Notes under the pieces: model-generated
Databases searched by the model: none
What the model was told of the DNA's origin: nothing
The model's input: the letters and a program-made list of their open reading frames with translations, nothing else
Position numbers and translations under genes: made by a program
Shown here: piece after piece, positions 44,813 through 52,623 of the stretch
Layout: the number at the start of each line of letters is the position of its first letter
Position numbering within the stretch: position 1 is the first letter of the stretch
Assembly (NCBI RefSeq): GCF_018603515.1
Contig: NZ_JACATN010000002.1
Location: 1-64,000 of the forward strand
DNA: 64,000 bases
Direction: 5' to 3'
Origin: Zobellia barbeyronii
GTDB lineage: Bacteria > Bacteroidota > Bacteroidia > Flavobacteriales > Flavobacteriaceae

Positions 44813-46036
44813 ATGGAACGTAAAAAAATATCAGAATTAGAGTTTATTGGTATCATGGCGTCGTTAATGGCATTAGCCTCTTTATCGATTGACGCCTTGT
44901 TACCTGGTTTAAATGAAATTGCAAATTCCATAGGAATAACCAATCCAAAAGATAATCAGTTATTGATTACCACTATTTTTTTAGGTTTAGGATTTGGTCA
45001 ATTAATATCGGGGACATTATCTGATAGTATTGGACGAAAACCTATCGTTTATATAGGTTACATAATTTTTGTCCTTGCTAGTATTCTCTGTATATTTTCA
45101 ACAAGTTTAGAAATGATGCTTGTTGGTAGATTATTACAAGGTATTGGTCTTTCTGCTCCAAGAAGTGTTAGTATGTCTATCATCAGAGATAAGTATAGTG
45201 GAGATTACATGGCGAGAATAATGTCTTTTGTAACGGTCGTTTTTATTTTGGCTCCAGTTATTGCACCGACATTTGGAAAAATAATGTTGGATAATTTTGG
45301 ATGGGAATCCATCTTTTTGAGTCAGTTAATTTTTGGTCTTATTGCAGTTGTATGGTTATGGAGGCGACAACCAGAAACGCTCACTGATGAGAATAAAAAA
45401 GAGGTGAGACTTTCTTTGTTTACTAATGGAATAAAAGAATTTCTCAAACATAAATCAGCAGTTATTAACACACTTATAATTGGTATTATATCTGCCCCTT
45501 TTTTGGCGTATATAAGTGCAAGTCAACACATATTTGAGGGCCAATATAATTTGGGAGATGTTTATCCTTATATTTTTTCAGGTTTGGCTCTTGGTATTGG
45601 TTTGGCAACCTATTTAAACGGAATTCTTGTTGTTAAGTATGGAATGTACAGACTATCGATTACGGCTATAATTGCTCTTTTGATGATTTCAGGAACATAC
45701 TCTATATTCTTTAATGGTGTCAATCCATCTAGTACTATTTTAATCATATTCTTGGCATTAATCCTTTTTGCAACTGGATTTATCGTTGGAAATTTAAATG
45801 CTTTAGCAATGCAACCCATTGGACATATAGCCGGAATTGGAGCTGCACTTATTGGGTTTGCATCAACAATTTTAACAGTAGTATTAGCAACTCTTATCGG
45901 TAGATATGTAGATGAAACTGCCTTACCAATTTTTGCGGGTTTTGCAGTTTGTAGTGCTTTATCCTTAGGGTTGATATTGATTTTTAATTTATCAAACGAG
46001 AATGTAAAGTTTAGTCTTAAAGAAAGTTTTGAATAG
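44813..46036 (+). CDS. MFS drug-efflux transporter (Bcr/CflA family)
   Basis: A 407-aa inner-membrane protein with 12 predicted helices. Signature features: LSIDALLPGLNEIA (helix 1, D for proton coupling), QLISGTLSDSIGRKPIVYIG (the GxxSDxxGRRP motif A), RLLQGIGLSAPRSVSMSIIRDKY (motif B/C-like R.xQG.G). This is the Bcr/CflA-type drug:H+ antiporter family. The start codon is 1 bp after the MBL stop. Role inferred: export of the compound sensed by the TetR protein. Confidence 0.9.
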   Translation: MERKKISELEFIGIMASLMALASLSIDALLPGLNEIANSIGITNPKDNQLLITTIFLGLGFGQLISGTLSDSIGRKPIVYIGYIIFVLASILCIFSTSLEMMLVGRLLQGIGLSAPRSVSMSIIRDKYSGDYMARIMSFVTVVFILAPVIAPTFGKIMLDNFGWESIFLSQLIFGLIAVVWLWRRQPETLTDENKKEVRLSLFTNGIKEFLKHKSAVINTLIIGIISAPFLAYISASQHIFEGQYNLGDVYPYIFSGLALGIGLATYLNGILVVKYGMYRLSITAIIALLMISGTYSIFFNGVNPSSTILIIFLALILFATGFIVGNLNALAMQPIGHIAGIGAALIGFASTILTVVLATLIGRYVDETALPIFAGFAVCSALSLGLILIFNLSNENVKFSLKESFE

Positions 46037-46073
46037 TAATTAATGAGCTTAAAATATAATTAAAAATAGAGAA

Positions 46074-46472
46074 ATGAATAAAAACACTGATTTAGGATTA
46101 TTAATTCTTCGTATCGCACTTGGTACATTAATGTTACTACATGGTATTGCAAAGCTTAAAGGCGTATCATTTATTGAAGGAATGTTAGAAAGCAAAGGGC
46201 TACCATCTTTTATGGTATATGGCGTATATATTACAGAAATTGTTGTGCCTATATTAATTCTTGTTGGATATAGAACTCGCTTATCCTCAGCTATTTATGC
46301 TTTCGGGGTGTTATTTGCAATGTTGTTGGTACATTCAGGCGATATTTTATCCTTAAACGAAAATGGAGGCTGGGGCGTTGAATTGCTAGGTTTATATTTA
46401 TTTGGTAGTATTGCGTTATTCTTTACCGGTAGCGGTAGAATTGCTATTTCTTATTCAAATAAATGGGATTAG
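46074..46472 (+). CDS. DoxX-family membrane protein
   Basis: A 132-aa protein with four hydrophobic helices. LLILRIALGTLMLLHGIAKL (helix 1, R..lg..ll.hG..K), then GLPSFMVYGVYITEIVVPILILVGYRTRLSS. DoxX-like proteins associate with membrane redox or sulfur metabolism, but most are uncharacterised. Last gene of the TetR-regulated operon, 37 bp after the MFS gene. Confidence 0.88.
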   Translation: MNKNTDLGLLILRIALGTLMLLHGIAKLKGVSFIEGMLESKGLPSFMVYGVYITEIVVPILILVGYRTRLSSAIYAFGVLFAMLLVHSGDILSLNENGGWGVELLGLYLFGSIALFFTGSGRIAISYSNKWD

Positions 46473-46514
46473 TTTTATATTATTAAATAAAACTGAAATG
46501 ATGGTTTTTTTATC

Positions 46515-47415
46515 CTGATGATGTTTTGGCAAAACGGCCTCAGAGAACTTTGATAAAACAATAGGTAAAATGAGCGGCCATATTCTAGATTTATAGTAAT
46601 AATGCCTGTTGACAGCCACAATACCGTATAAATCTCTAAGTTATGTTAATAGTTAGAATGCTTTCTAGAATATAGCGATTGAGCCGTAATTGTTTCCAAA
46701 GTTATCTGAAGCCTTGATTTTTTTGTTTCTTTTTTTATCAAGAAAAAAAGATAAGAATCATTTAAAAAGGTTGAATTATTGCAAAAGGTTAGCAAGTGTA
46801 CACGGCCATTCTAGTGGTGAAGTCCAACGCTACAGCTCGCTCAAAATTTAAAAGATTCTTAATCTTCTAAATTTGTGCCGTGTACTGTTGCGGCAAGTTG
46901 CCGAGAATGCTCTAGAAAAAAATATGCCGTACATTTTATCGAATACAAGAATTTTAAAGAATCTAAAAGGTTAGCTTTTTTTTGGCGCTGGCCAAGCGTT
47001 GGCAAATTGTGTTTTAAAATGAACGCCATTTAGCGTTTATTTTAAAAAAGCAATCCAGCGGTTGGCTGTGCGGCAATTTTACATAACGACAAATTATGGA
47101 ACAAATGAAAATATGCGTCGCAGACACCGCTTAAAAGAAGTTGATGACCCTGTTGTGAGTTTTAATCAATTCTCAGAGCTTCAGGGATATTTTACATAAT
47201 ATCATTATAGCTAACAAACGGGATGTTCCTTAAAAACTACAATGTGTTAGTTTTGTTCTATAATGTTCTGCGTTATGTAACTTGAGCTTTGGTTAAAAGC
47301 GAAAGTTGTTACTACTTTTTATTGAAAAAATTTATTCTAAAAGTTTCTTCCACGATGTTAATGGAACACTTTTTATGCGACGACGTAGGAGGGAAGCATA
47401 ATGTGTGTGGAATGA
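46515..47415. repeat. Long non-coding repeat, copy A
   Basis: A 900-bp gene-free stretch with landmarks found in the same order in copy B (52624-53340). They are AACAATAGG.[A/T]AAATGAGCG; ATATAGCGA.TGAGCCGT.AATTGTTTCC; GTACATTTTATCGAATAC; AAAAGGTTAGCTTTT followed by TTGGCG.TGG; TTTTACATAACG.C.AATTAT; GATATTTTACATAAT. Its last 225 bp also match copy C. It lies between the TetR operon and the defence-like island. Confidence 0.7.
47192..47280. repeat. 88-89 bp inverted-repeat element, copy A
   Basis: Arms TTACATAATATCATTATAG (47192-47210) and CTATAATGTTCTGCGTTATG (from 47258). Outer and inner arm segments (TTACATAA...ATTATAG) are the same as in copies B and C, while the linker between them varies. 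Confidence 0.65.
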
Positions 47416-47671
47416 CGTATTTGAATTGTATGTTTATTAAGGAGTTAATTGTTCGCTTAAAGACTTTATAAATAATTTCACAACCAAAGATGTAATATAT
47501 TACTCTATTAAACGTCTTACATATATAAGTGCTATTAATAATAGTAATAGAAGAATTGGTATAAATATTGTTTATATAAATAATATAAATAGTCATTTAA
47601 ATACTATTTCATATATTTGTATCATATAAACTCTAATACATTAAAGTATTAAAAGTTATTATAAAGAAGTT

Positions 47672-47959
47672 TTGAAAACAAGAGTAGACATATCTAAAGT
47701 ATTCCCTAACCATGTGTTTTGGGATATGGATAGTAATAAATTATCTATTAAAAGAGATAAAGATATTATTATTCCAAGAGCTTTATATGCTACTAATGAA
47801 GATTCTTTTCCAAAAGATATTAAAGTATTAGAAGAATATTATTCTAAAAGAGATATTGTAGAAATTCTAAAACATACTAAAGAGAATATTAGTAATCAAG
47901 TATGTATATTAGTAAGTAAGCGATATAATACAAAACCTTTCTACCGTTACGCAGTATAA
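47672..47959 (+). CDS. Antitoxin-like protein of an AbiE-type pair (DUF6922-like)
   Basis: A 95-aa protein that begins VDISKVFPNHVFWDMDSNKL and has a short HTH-like middle (ALYATNEDSFPKDIKVLEEYYS.RDIVEIL). It sits 3 bp upstream of a nucleotidyltransferase toxin-like gene, which is where the AbiEi-like antitoxin is found. In Bacteroidetes this small partner lacks the full AbiEi wing domains. The start is a TTG; no ATG fits. It opens the island right after repeat copy A, about 255 bp beyond it. Confidence 0.65.
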   Translation: MKTRVDISKVFPNHVFWDMDSNKLSIKRDKDIIIPRALYATNEDSFPKDIKVLEEYYSKRDIVEILKHTKENISNQVCILVSKRYNTKPFYRYAV

Positions 47960-47962
47960 ATA

Positions 47963-48709
47963 ATGCAAGCGGTTTCCAAATTACTTTTACAAACAATTAA
48001 AGAATTGCAGGAATTACCAAGTCTGTCTGATTTTGCATTGGCAGGTGGTACAAATTTAGCATTGCGCTTTAATCACAGAATATCCGAAGACATTGATTTA
48101 TTTTCTACTAAAATCATAGGTATTAAAGGATTTGAACAAATTGAATCAGAAGCAAAAGCATTTTATGGTGATAAATTATTAAATATAGTATATCCTATAA
48201 AAGAGAATGACCAATTTGTAGATATACGCTTTTATGTAGCTAAGAAGAATGTTACAATAAAAGTAGATATTATTCAGAATATGAAAGCACTCTATGACTT
48301 TGAAATGATTAAAGGAGTACGTTGTTATGATGTAAAAGATATAGGACTTTTTAAATTAGTGAGTTGCGCTAGCCGTCCTGCTAAAAAAGATATTTATGAT
48401 TTAGAATATATCACAGAATCAGAAAACTTGTCTGATTTATATAATATGTTGAGATCAAAAAAAGAAAAATTTAATAAGGATACAGATAGAAATATATTTG
48501 ACTTAGATGAGGATCCAGATCCAATTGATAACCCTTATTTACTTCTGCTTTTTGACAAAAGAATGGCTACAAAACAAAAAATGCGTCATTCACACGATAA
48601 TATTTTAAATATTGAAGGAAGTAAGTCTTGGCGTATGGCAAGCATTCAATGGCGAATGAAAGTAAGGCGGTTGTATCAACATTTGGGAATAGAATATCCG
48701 AAATTATAA
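47963..48709 (+). CDS. AbiEii-family nucleotidyltransferase (toxin-like)
   Basis: A 248-aa protein with the AbiEii/DUF1814 nucleotidyltransferase core. FALAGGTNLALRFNHRISEDIDLFS (about 26-50) contains the GGT...D.D motif: the GG pair and the two metal-binding Asp of DIDLF. VKVDIIQNMK gives the third Asp. The KLVSCASRPAKKDIYDLEYI region is the conserved K/R..DxxDl segment. Known AbiEii toxins transfer NMP or GTP and halt growth, protecting from phage; the antitoxin acts at transcription or on the toxin. Paired with the small gene directly upstream. Confidence 0.87.
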   Translation: MQAVSKLLLQTIKELQELPSLSDFALAGGTNLALRFNHRISEDIDLFSTKIIGIKGFEQIESEAKAFYGDKLLNIVYPIKENDQFVDIRFYVAKKNVTIKVDIIQNMKALYDFEMIKGVRCYDVKDIGLFKLVSCASRPAKKDIYDLEYITESENLSDLYNMLRSKKEKFNKDTDRNIFDLDEDPDPIDNPYLLLLFDKRMATKQKMRHSHDNILNIEGSKSWRMASIQWRMKVRRLYQHLGIEYPKL

Positions 48710-48724
48710 TTCCCTAATGGAATT

Positions 48725-49804
48725 TTAAGATAAAACATTCATCCTATTAATAATAGTTCTTTTCCTGTAGTATTCTGGATTCTCAAAACAAATGCGACCT
48801 CTAACTATACCTGGATGAATATTTAATTCATTTGCAAAATCAATAATTAATGCATCATCAAACTCTTCATTAGACATATAGAATTCATTCCATATGTCAA
48901 GTTTTATTAAATTATTTTGCGCATAGTTATCAGCTTCAAACTCTTCCAGTTTCATATTAGCATTATTTATAAAGAAACTAGCTCTTCTATATTTAGATTT
49001 TGTGAGATGTTTGTATACATGACCCAACTCATGCATAATGGTGAAAGCAAAATTATCTAATCTTTTATATTTTAAACTTAAGAAAATTGCTGGATTATTT
49101 CCAGAAATAAAAGATTTACCTTCAACAGGAGTCTTTTGAGGTCTATCTAAAACATCGAATTTAATGCCATGATTTGCAAGTATTTTTTTTGTGTTCTTTA
49201 CTGTGTTTTGATTTTTTCTAAAACAATTCTTAAGTTCTTTTATTAATGTCTTTTCCGTAGACTTATCAAAAGTTTTGACCTCCATTTCATTTGCTTTCAT
49301 TTCAGCTAATAATGACCAAGCAATAACATTATTTCGGCTTTCTGCAAACTTTGTGGATTTCCTAAAATATGTAAGACTATAATTATCAAGAACACCTTTT
49401 AACTCTTGAATGTTTTTTACTTTATAAATATCAAAAATATTCTGCAGATCATCTGATGAATTTACGTCAACATGTTTCTTAAAATATTCCAATGGAATTA
49501 AAGATTCTCTTTCAATTATATCCCAAGTTTCAATTGCTTCTTTCTTTTTATTAACAACAGAATCATTCTTTGCTTGATATAAAAGATATTCCATGTGTTT
49601 AGACATCCAATAAGTTGCATTGTTTAAACCAGCAGCTTCAAGAGAAATTGCAATATTAACATTAATGTTACGCTTCCCTTTTAAAATATTATTTAATAAC
49701 GAATGAGCAACATTAATCTTTGAGGCTAGTTCTTTTTGACTCAACCCCTTGTCTTCTAATGCTTTATTAAGGATTAGACCAGGATGAATATTGTTTTTTG
49801 ACAT
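48725..49804 (-). CDS. XRE-family HTH protein with ImmA/IrrE-like peptidase domain
   Basis: A 359-aa protein. The N-terminal HTH (about 5-65) reads HPGLILNKALEDKGLSQKELASKINVAHSLLNNILKGKRNIN..., a HigA-type XRE domain. A helical middle follows. The C-terminal ImmA/IrrE metallopeptidase domain has FTIMHELGHVYKHL (HExxH near 265) and LEEFEADNYAQN (third ligand E). Such fusions cleave a partner repressor or act as antitoxin-like regulators in phage or stress response. ATG 49804 is used; the alternative start 30 bp upstream adds unconserved residues. It is convergent with the AbiE pair and divergent from the ubiquitin-like operon. Confidence 0.85.
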   Translation of the reverse strand: MSKNNIHPGLILNKALEDKGLSQKELASKINVAHSLLNNILKGKRNINVNIAISLEAAGLNNATYWMSKHMEYLLYQAKNDSVVNKKKEAIETWDIIERESLIPLEYFKKHVDVNSSDDLQNIFDIYKVKNIQELKGVLDNYSLTYFRKSTKFAESRNNVIAWSLLAEMKANEMEVKTFDKSTEKTLIKELKNCFRKNQNTVKNTKKILANHGIKFDVLDRPQKTPVEGKSFISGNNPAIFLSLKYKRLDNFAFTIMHELGHVYKHLTKSKYRRASFFINNANMKLEEFEADNYAQNNLIKLDIWNEFYMSNEEFDDALIIDFANELNIHPGIVRGRICFENPEYYRKRTIINRMNVLS

Positions 49805-49955
49805 AAATTTGTTTGACCGCTTTGAAGACTGCAAATATAGTAAATCATTATTAATAATTCATTAAAATGTTAATAACTAATTTTGTTTTTTTTTAAATAT
49901 AAATTACCAATAACCATAATTTTTGTTTAAAACATACCCAGATATATACTAAAAA

Positions 49956-49977
49956 TAATTAACAAATTTGTTAATTA
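49956..49977. promoter_or_regulatory. 22-bp perfect palindrome, candidate operator
   Basis: The core AATTAACAAATTTGTTAATT (49957-49976) is a perfect palindrome and is extended by one T/A pair. It lies about 150 bp upstream of the XRE gene start. Nearby GTTAAT half sites suggest several binding positions for one regulator. Confidence 0.5.
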
Positions 49978-50098
49978 AACTTTACTAACAATTATCTTCA
50001 TAAATGTTAATAAGTTTACCGTGTTAAGCTCTTGATTTTGATTATATTTGTCTGGTATAATTTTAAAATCAATAAAGGATAAATAATTAAATAAAAAA

Positions 50099-50132
50099 AT
50101 CCAATCTATTGCTCTAACAATAAATTGGATTA
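50099..50132 (-). terminator. Minus-strand terminator hairpin with no visible gene
   Basis: AATCCAATcTATTG / CAATAaATTGGATT (14-bp stem, one mismatch, 6-nt loop). On the minus strand it is followed by TTTTTTT; on the plus strand no T run follows. The only minus-strand gene nearby (XRE) starts farther left, so a transcript ending here would have to start between about 50133 and 50330. Confidence 0.55.
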
Positions 50133-50272
50133 TAAAATGGGATTTAAAGTTTTGACGGACTCTATAATATAAGGCTTATCCACCTTATAACTCCCTTTGT
50201 ACTGTATACAATGGTAATGATTTTTTAAATATTACACAAGTTTTGTTGTCAGATACGTCAAAAACAGTGTCC

Positions 50273-50301
50273 GTTCTCATGCTGTCAGAACAAATGAGAA
50301 C
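50273..50301. promoter_or_regulatory. 8-bp inverted repeat before the multi-ubiquitin gene
   Basis: GTTCTCAT (50273-50280) and ATGAGAAC (50294-50301) are perfect complements 13 bp apart. They lie 26-54 bp before the preferred start codon and may be a regulator site or a leader hairpin. Confidence 0.4.
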
Positions 50302-50326
50302 ATTAATATTTAATACAATTATTCCA

Positions 50327-50770
50327 ATGGGAAATTTTATTTACAAAGTTAACAGAGAAAAATTTGAAACTGTTGACGCAATTATTACAGGAAAAGAAAT
50401 TTTAGAAAACGCAAATTTATTACCTGTAGAAGATTATGAGTTATTAATTAAGGTAAACGAAAAAGGTTTCGAACCAGTTCAATTAGATGAAAAAATTGAT
50501 TTAAAAGGCGCTGGAATTGAAGGTTTTTTTGCAAAACCTTATAAGAAGCTAATAATTTATGTTGATGATGAACCTGTAGAAGTCGATGAATGTTTCATGA
50601 CACCAAATGAAATATTAACTGCTGCTGGTAAAGATGCTAATGGGTTTTATTTAAAACAAATTAGTGGGCATAAAGAAGTTAGTTATAAGAATGACAGAGA
50701 ACATAAAATAGCCATTAAAAATGGCCTTAAATTTAGTTCTTGCAAGCTTGAACCTACAACTGTTTCATAG
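50327..50770 (+). CDS. Multi-ubiquitin domain protein (two tandem beta-grasp domains)
   Basis: A 147-aa protein from this start. It holds two ubiquitin-like repeats of the bacterial 'multiubiquitin' family. Repeat 1, about 3-70: NFIYKVNREKFETVDAIITG, KEILENANLLP, YELLIKVN. Repeat 2, about 72-140: KLIIYVDDEPVEVDECFMTP, NEILTAAGKD, FYLKQISGHKEVSY. Each has the strand-helix-strand order with K.I/Y.V...........t..eIl.aa. The C-terminus (CKLEPTTVS) lacks a diglycine tail, so processing or a different linkage is implied. ATG 50327 is chosen because the first beta strand follows at once; in-frame ATGs at 50279 and 50294 would add only hydrophobic residues and overlap the inverted repeat. First gene of the operon with E2 and JAB-E1, ending 2 bp before E2. 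Confidence 0.82.
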   Translation: MGNFIYKVNREKFETVDAIITGKEILENANLLPVEDYELLIKVNEKGFEPVQLDEKIDLKGAGIEGFFAKPYKKLIIYVDDEPVEVDECFMTPNEILTAAGKDANGFYLKQISGHKEVSYKNDREHKIAIKNGLKFSSCKLEPTTVS

Positions 50771-50772
50771 TT

Positions 50773-51132
50773 ATGGGAAATCAAGAGTTGATGAGTCAGT
50801 TGCAAAACAAAGGGCTCGAAACTTGGATGCACACAAATAACTTTGTGTGCTTCAAGTTTATCGTACCATTAGGAAGGTTTAAAGGACAAGAAATTGAAAT
50901 AGCTTTACAAGGTCAGCAATTTCCATTATTACCACCTTCAGGACCACATATTAAACCACATTTACTTCCAATTACTGGAGGTGGAGGAGTACATCCTTTT
51001 GGTGGAATACATGACAGAAAATTACCTACACCTGAATTTCAGTATTGGAGTCGTCCATTTAAAGGTTGGACTTCTGGTATGAAAGTAGATGATTATTTAG
51101 CGTTCTTAAGAACATTATTAGATTTCGAATGA
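50773..51132 (+). CDS. Prokaryotic E2 (UBC-like) family E protein
   Basis: A 119-aa small UBC-fold protein of the Prok-E2 family that travels with multi-ubiquitin genes. Seen: FVCFKFIVPLGRFKGQEIEIALQGQQFPLLPPSGPHIKP (strands and the conserved P-rich turn), LPITGGGGVHPFGGIHDRKLP, FQYWSRPFKGWT, DYLAFLRTLLDF (final helix). There is a single cysteine, Cys26, which lies in the first strand rather than at the usual E2 active-site position after the P-rich turn. The protein may therefore lack classical thioester chemistry and use another residue. Its stop overlaps the next start (ATGA), so E2 and JAB-E1 are translationally coupled. Confidence 0.8.
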   Translation: MGNQELMSQLQNKGLETWMHTNNFVCFKFIVPLGRFKGQEIEIALQGQQFPLLPPSGPHIKPHLLPITGGGGVHPFGGIHDRKLPTPEFQYWSRPFKGWTSGMKVDDYLAFLRTLLDFE

Positions 51133-52619
51133 AGTACAGCATAACAATGACAGAAAATGTCAATAGGATATTTTTTGAACACCTCATTAGAGAGGATGGT
51201 CAAGAAGATTTATGCTTTGCTTTTTATAAATTATCTTCTGGAAAATCAAGAAAAACAGGAGTAATTAATGAGGTGATTTTACCAGAATTTGGGGACAGAA
51301 ATGTACATGGAAACGTAAGTTTTAATTCAGTTTATTTTGATAAAGTGACTTCTTATGCGTTAGCTAATAATTTAGGAGTCTGTTTTATCCATAGCCATCC
51401 TTATCCGGGTTGGCAAGGAATGAGCTTTGATGACATAGAAGCAGAGAAAATGTTAGCACCAAGAGTTAAGGCCGTTACAGGATTACCTTTAATTGGAATG
51501 ACACTTGGCACAGATAACTATTGGAGTGCTCGCTTTTGGATTAAAGAAGCTCCAAATACTTATGAACGTTATTGGTGTGAATCTGTAAGGGTAGTAGGGA
51601 AGTCTCTAAAAACATATTTTTGTGATGATATTTTGCCAAAATCAAATTTCGGTGAAGAGTTTAAACGTACTATTTCATCTTGGGGTGATTTAAAACAGCA
51701 TGAAATTACTAGGTTAAAAATTGGAATAGTTGGATTAGGTAGTGTTGGTTCCATAGTTGCTGAAGCTCTTTTAAGGACTGGTATAAAAAACTTAACCTTT
51801 ATAGATTTTGATGTAGTTGAATTGAAAAATTTAGATAGATTATTAGCAGTAAATAGAGTAGATGTAGGCAAATTTAAAGTAGATGTTCTAAAAGAACGTC
51901 TTTTAAATACTGAGCTTATTTCAGATTTAAGTATTAATGCTGTCCCATTTAGTATTACTGAAAAAGAAGGACAGGATGCAGCTCTAGATTGCGATATATT
52001 ATTTTCTTGTGTAGATATGCCTTTGCCGAGATACACTTTAGATTGTTTATCATTTGCAAATTTAATTCCTGTAATTGATGGAGGAATTGATACAAATCCA
52101 AAGGAAGATTTATCAAATATAGATCAAGCAAGATGGAAGGCTCACACTATAGGTCCTGAAAGAATCTGTATGCAATGTTTAGGGCAATATAAACCCGAAG
52201 ATGCTGCGTTGGAAATGTCTGGAGAGTTGGATAATCCTAACTATATTAAAGGCTTACCAAAGAATCATTTTATTAATAGAGGTGAAAATGTTTTTGGTTT
52301 TAGTTTGAGTTTAGCAGGAATGGAAATACAACAATTCTTATCCTTGATTTTAAAACCTAGAGGAATTTATTATGGTCCAAAAGAAATGGATTTTAATACA
52401 GGAAATATAGATTTCGAATTTGATAATGAATGCAGGAATGATTGTGGAATTTCTCAAGGTTTACTTGGTCGTGCAGATGAAATAAATAAATCTCTGATAA
52501 TAAATCATTTAGCAGCTGAGAATAGCAGAATTAAACATGAAAATTCGTTAGTAAATAAAAACAATAAAGGATTTTATGCTTTTTTAAAAGAATCTATAAA
52601 TTCCTTGTTTAGTTTTTAA
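51129..52619 (+). CDS. JAB (JAMM deubiquitinase)-E1 (ThiF) fusion protein
   Basis: A 496-aa fusion. Residues about 1-170 are a JAB/MPN metalloprotease: the upstream Glu in VINEVILPEFG and CFIHSHPYPGWQGMSFDD, i.e. the JAMM HxH...SxxD motif near 87-101. Residues about 195-420 are an E1-like ThiF domain: IGIVGLGSVGSIVAEALL (GxGxxG), FIDFDVVELKNLDRL (ATP-binding D/N/R), the zinc pairs CMQC near 346 and CRNDC near 437, and LFSCVDMPLPRYTLD. Such enzymes adenylate and transfer a ubiquitin-like protein (E1) and cut it off (JAB). With multi-ubiquitin and E2 it makes a complete conjugation and removal module. No ligase, CD-NTase or effector gene adjoins. Confidence 0.88.
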   Translation: MKYSITMTENVNRIFFEHLIREDGQEDLCFAFYKLSSGKSRKTGVINEVILPEFGDRNVHGNVSFNSVYFDKVTSYALANNLGVCFIHSHPYPGWQGMSFDDIEAEKMLAPRVKAVTGLPLIGMTLGTDNYWSARFWIKEAPNTYERYWCESVRVVGKSLKTYFCDDILPKSNFGEEFKRTISSWGDLKQHEITRLKIGIVGLGSVGSIVAEALLRTGIKNLTFIDFDVVELKNLDRLLAVNRVDVGKFKVDVLKERLLNTELISDLSINAVPFSITEKEGQDAALDCDILFSCVDMPLPRYTLDCLSFANLIPVIDGGIDTNPKEDLSNIDQARWKAHTIGPERICMQCLGQYKPEDAALEMSGELDNPNYIKGLPKNHFINRGENVFGFSLSLAGMEIQQFLSLILKPRGIYYGPKEMDFNTGNIDFEFDNECRNDCGISQGLLGRADEINKSLIINHLAAENSRIKHENSLVNKNNKGFYAFLKESINSLFSF

Positions 52620-52623
52620 TTTT

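Larger units (their letters stand above)
49805..50326. other. Divergent control region between the XRE gene and the ubiquitin-like operon
   Basis: About 520 bp, with GTTAAT half sites near 49870, 49971 and 50006, a 22-bp palindrome, a minus-strand-oriented terminator hairpin and an 8-bp dyad close to the operon start. TATATTTG at 50043-50050 is a candidate plus-strand -7 element. Confidence 0.5.

Noticed and set aside
50327-52619. Calling the ubiquitin-like operon a CBASS type II system
   Set aside because: No cyclic-nucleotide synthase (CD-NTase) or CBASS effector gene adjoins; the substrate is a multi-ubiquitin protein and E1 is fused to JAB, not to E2.
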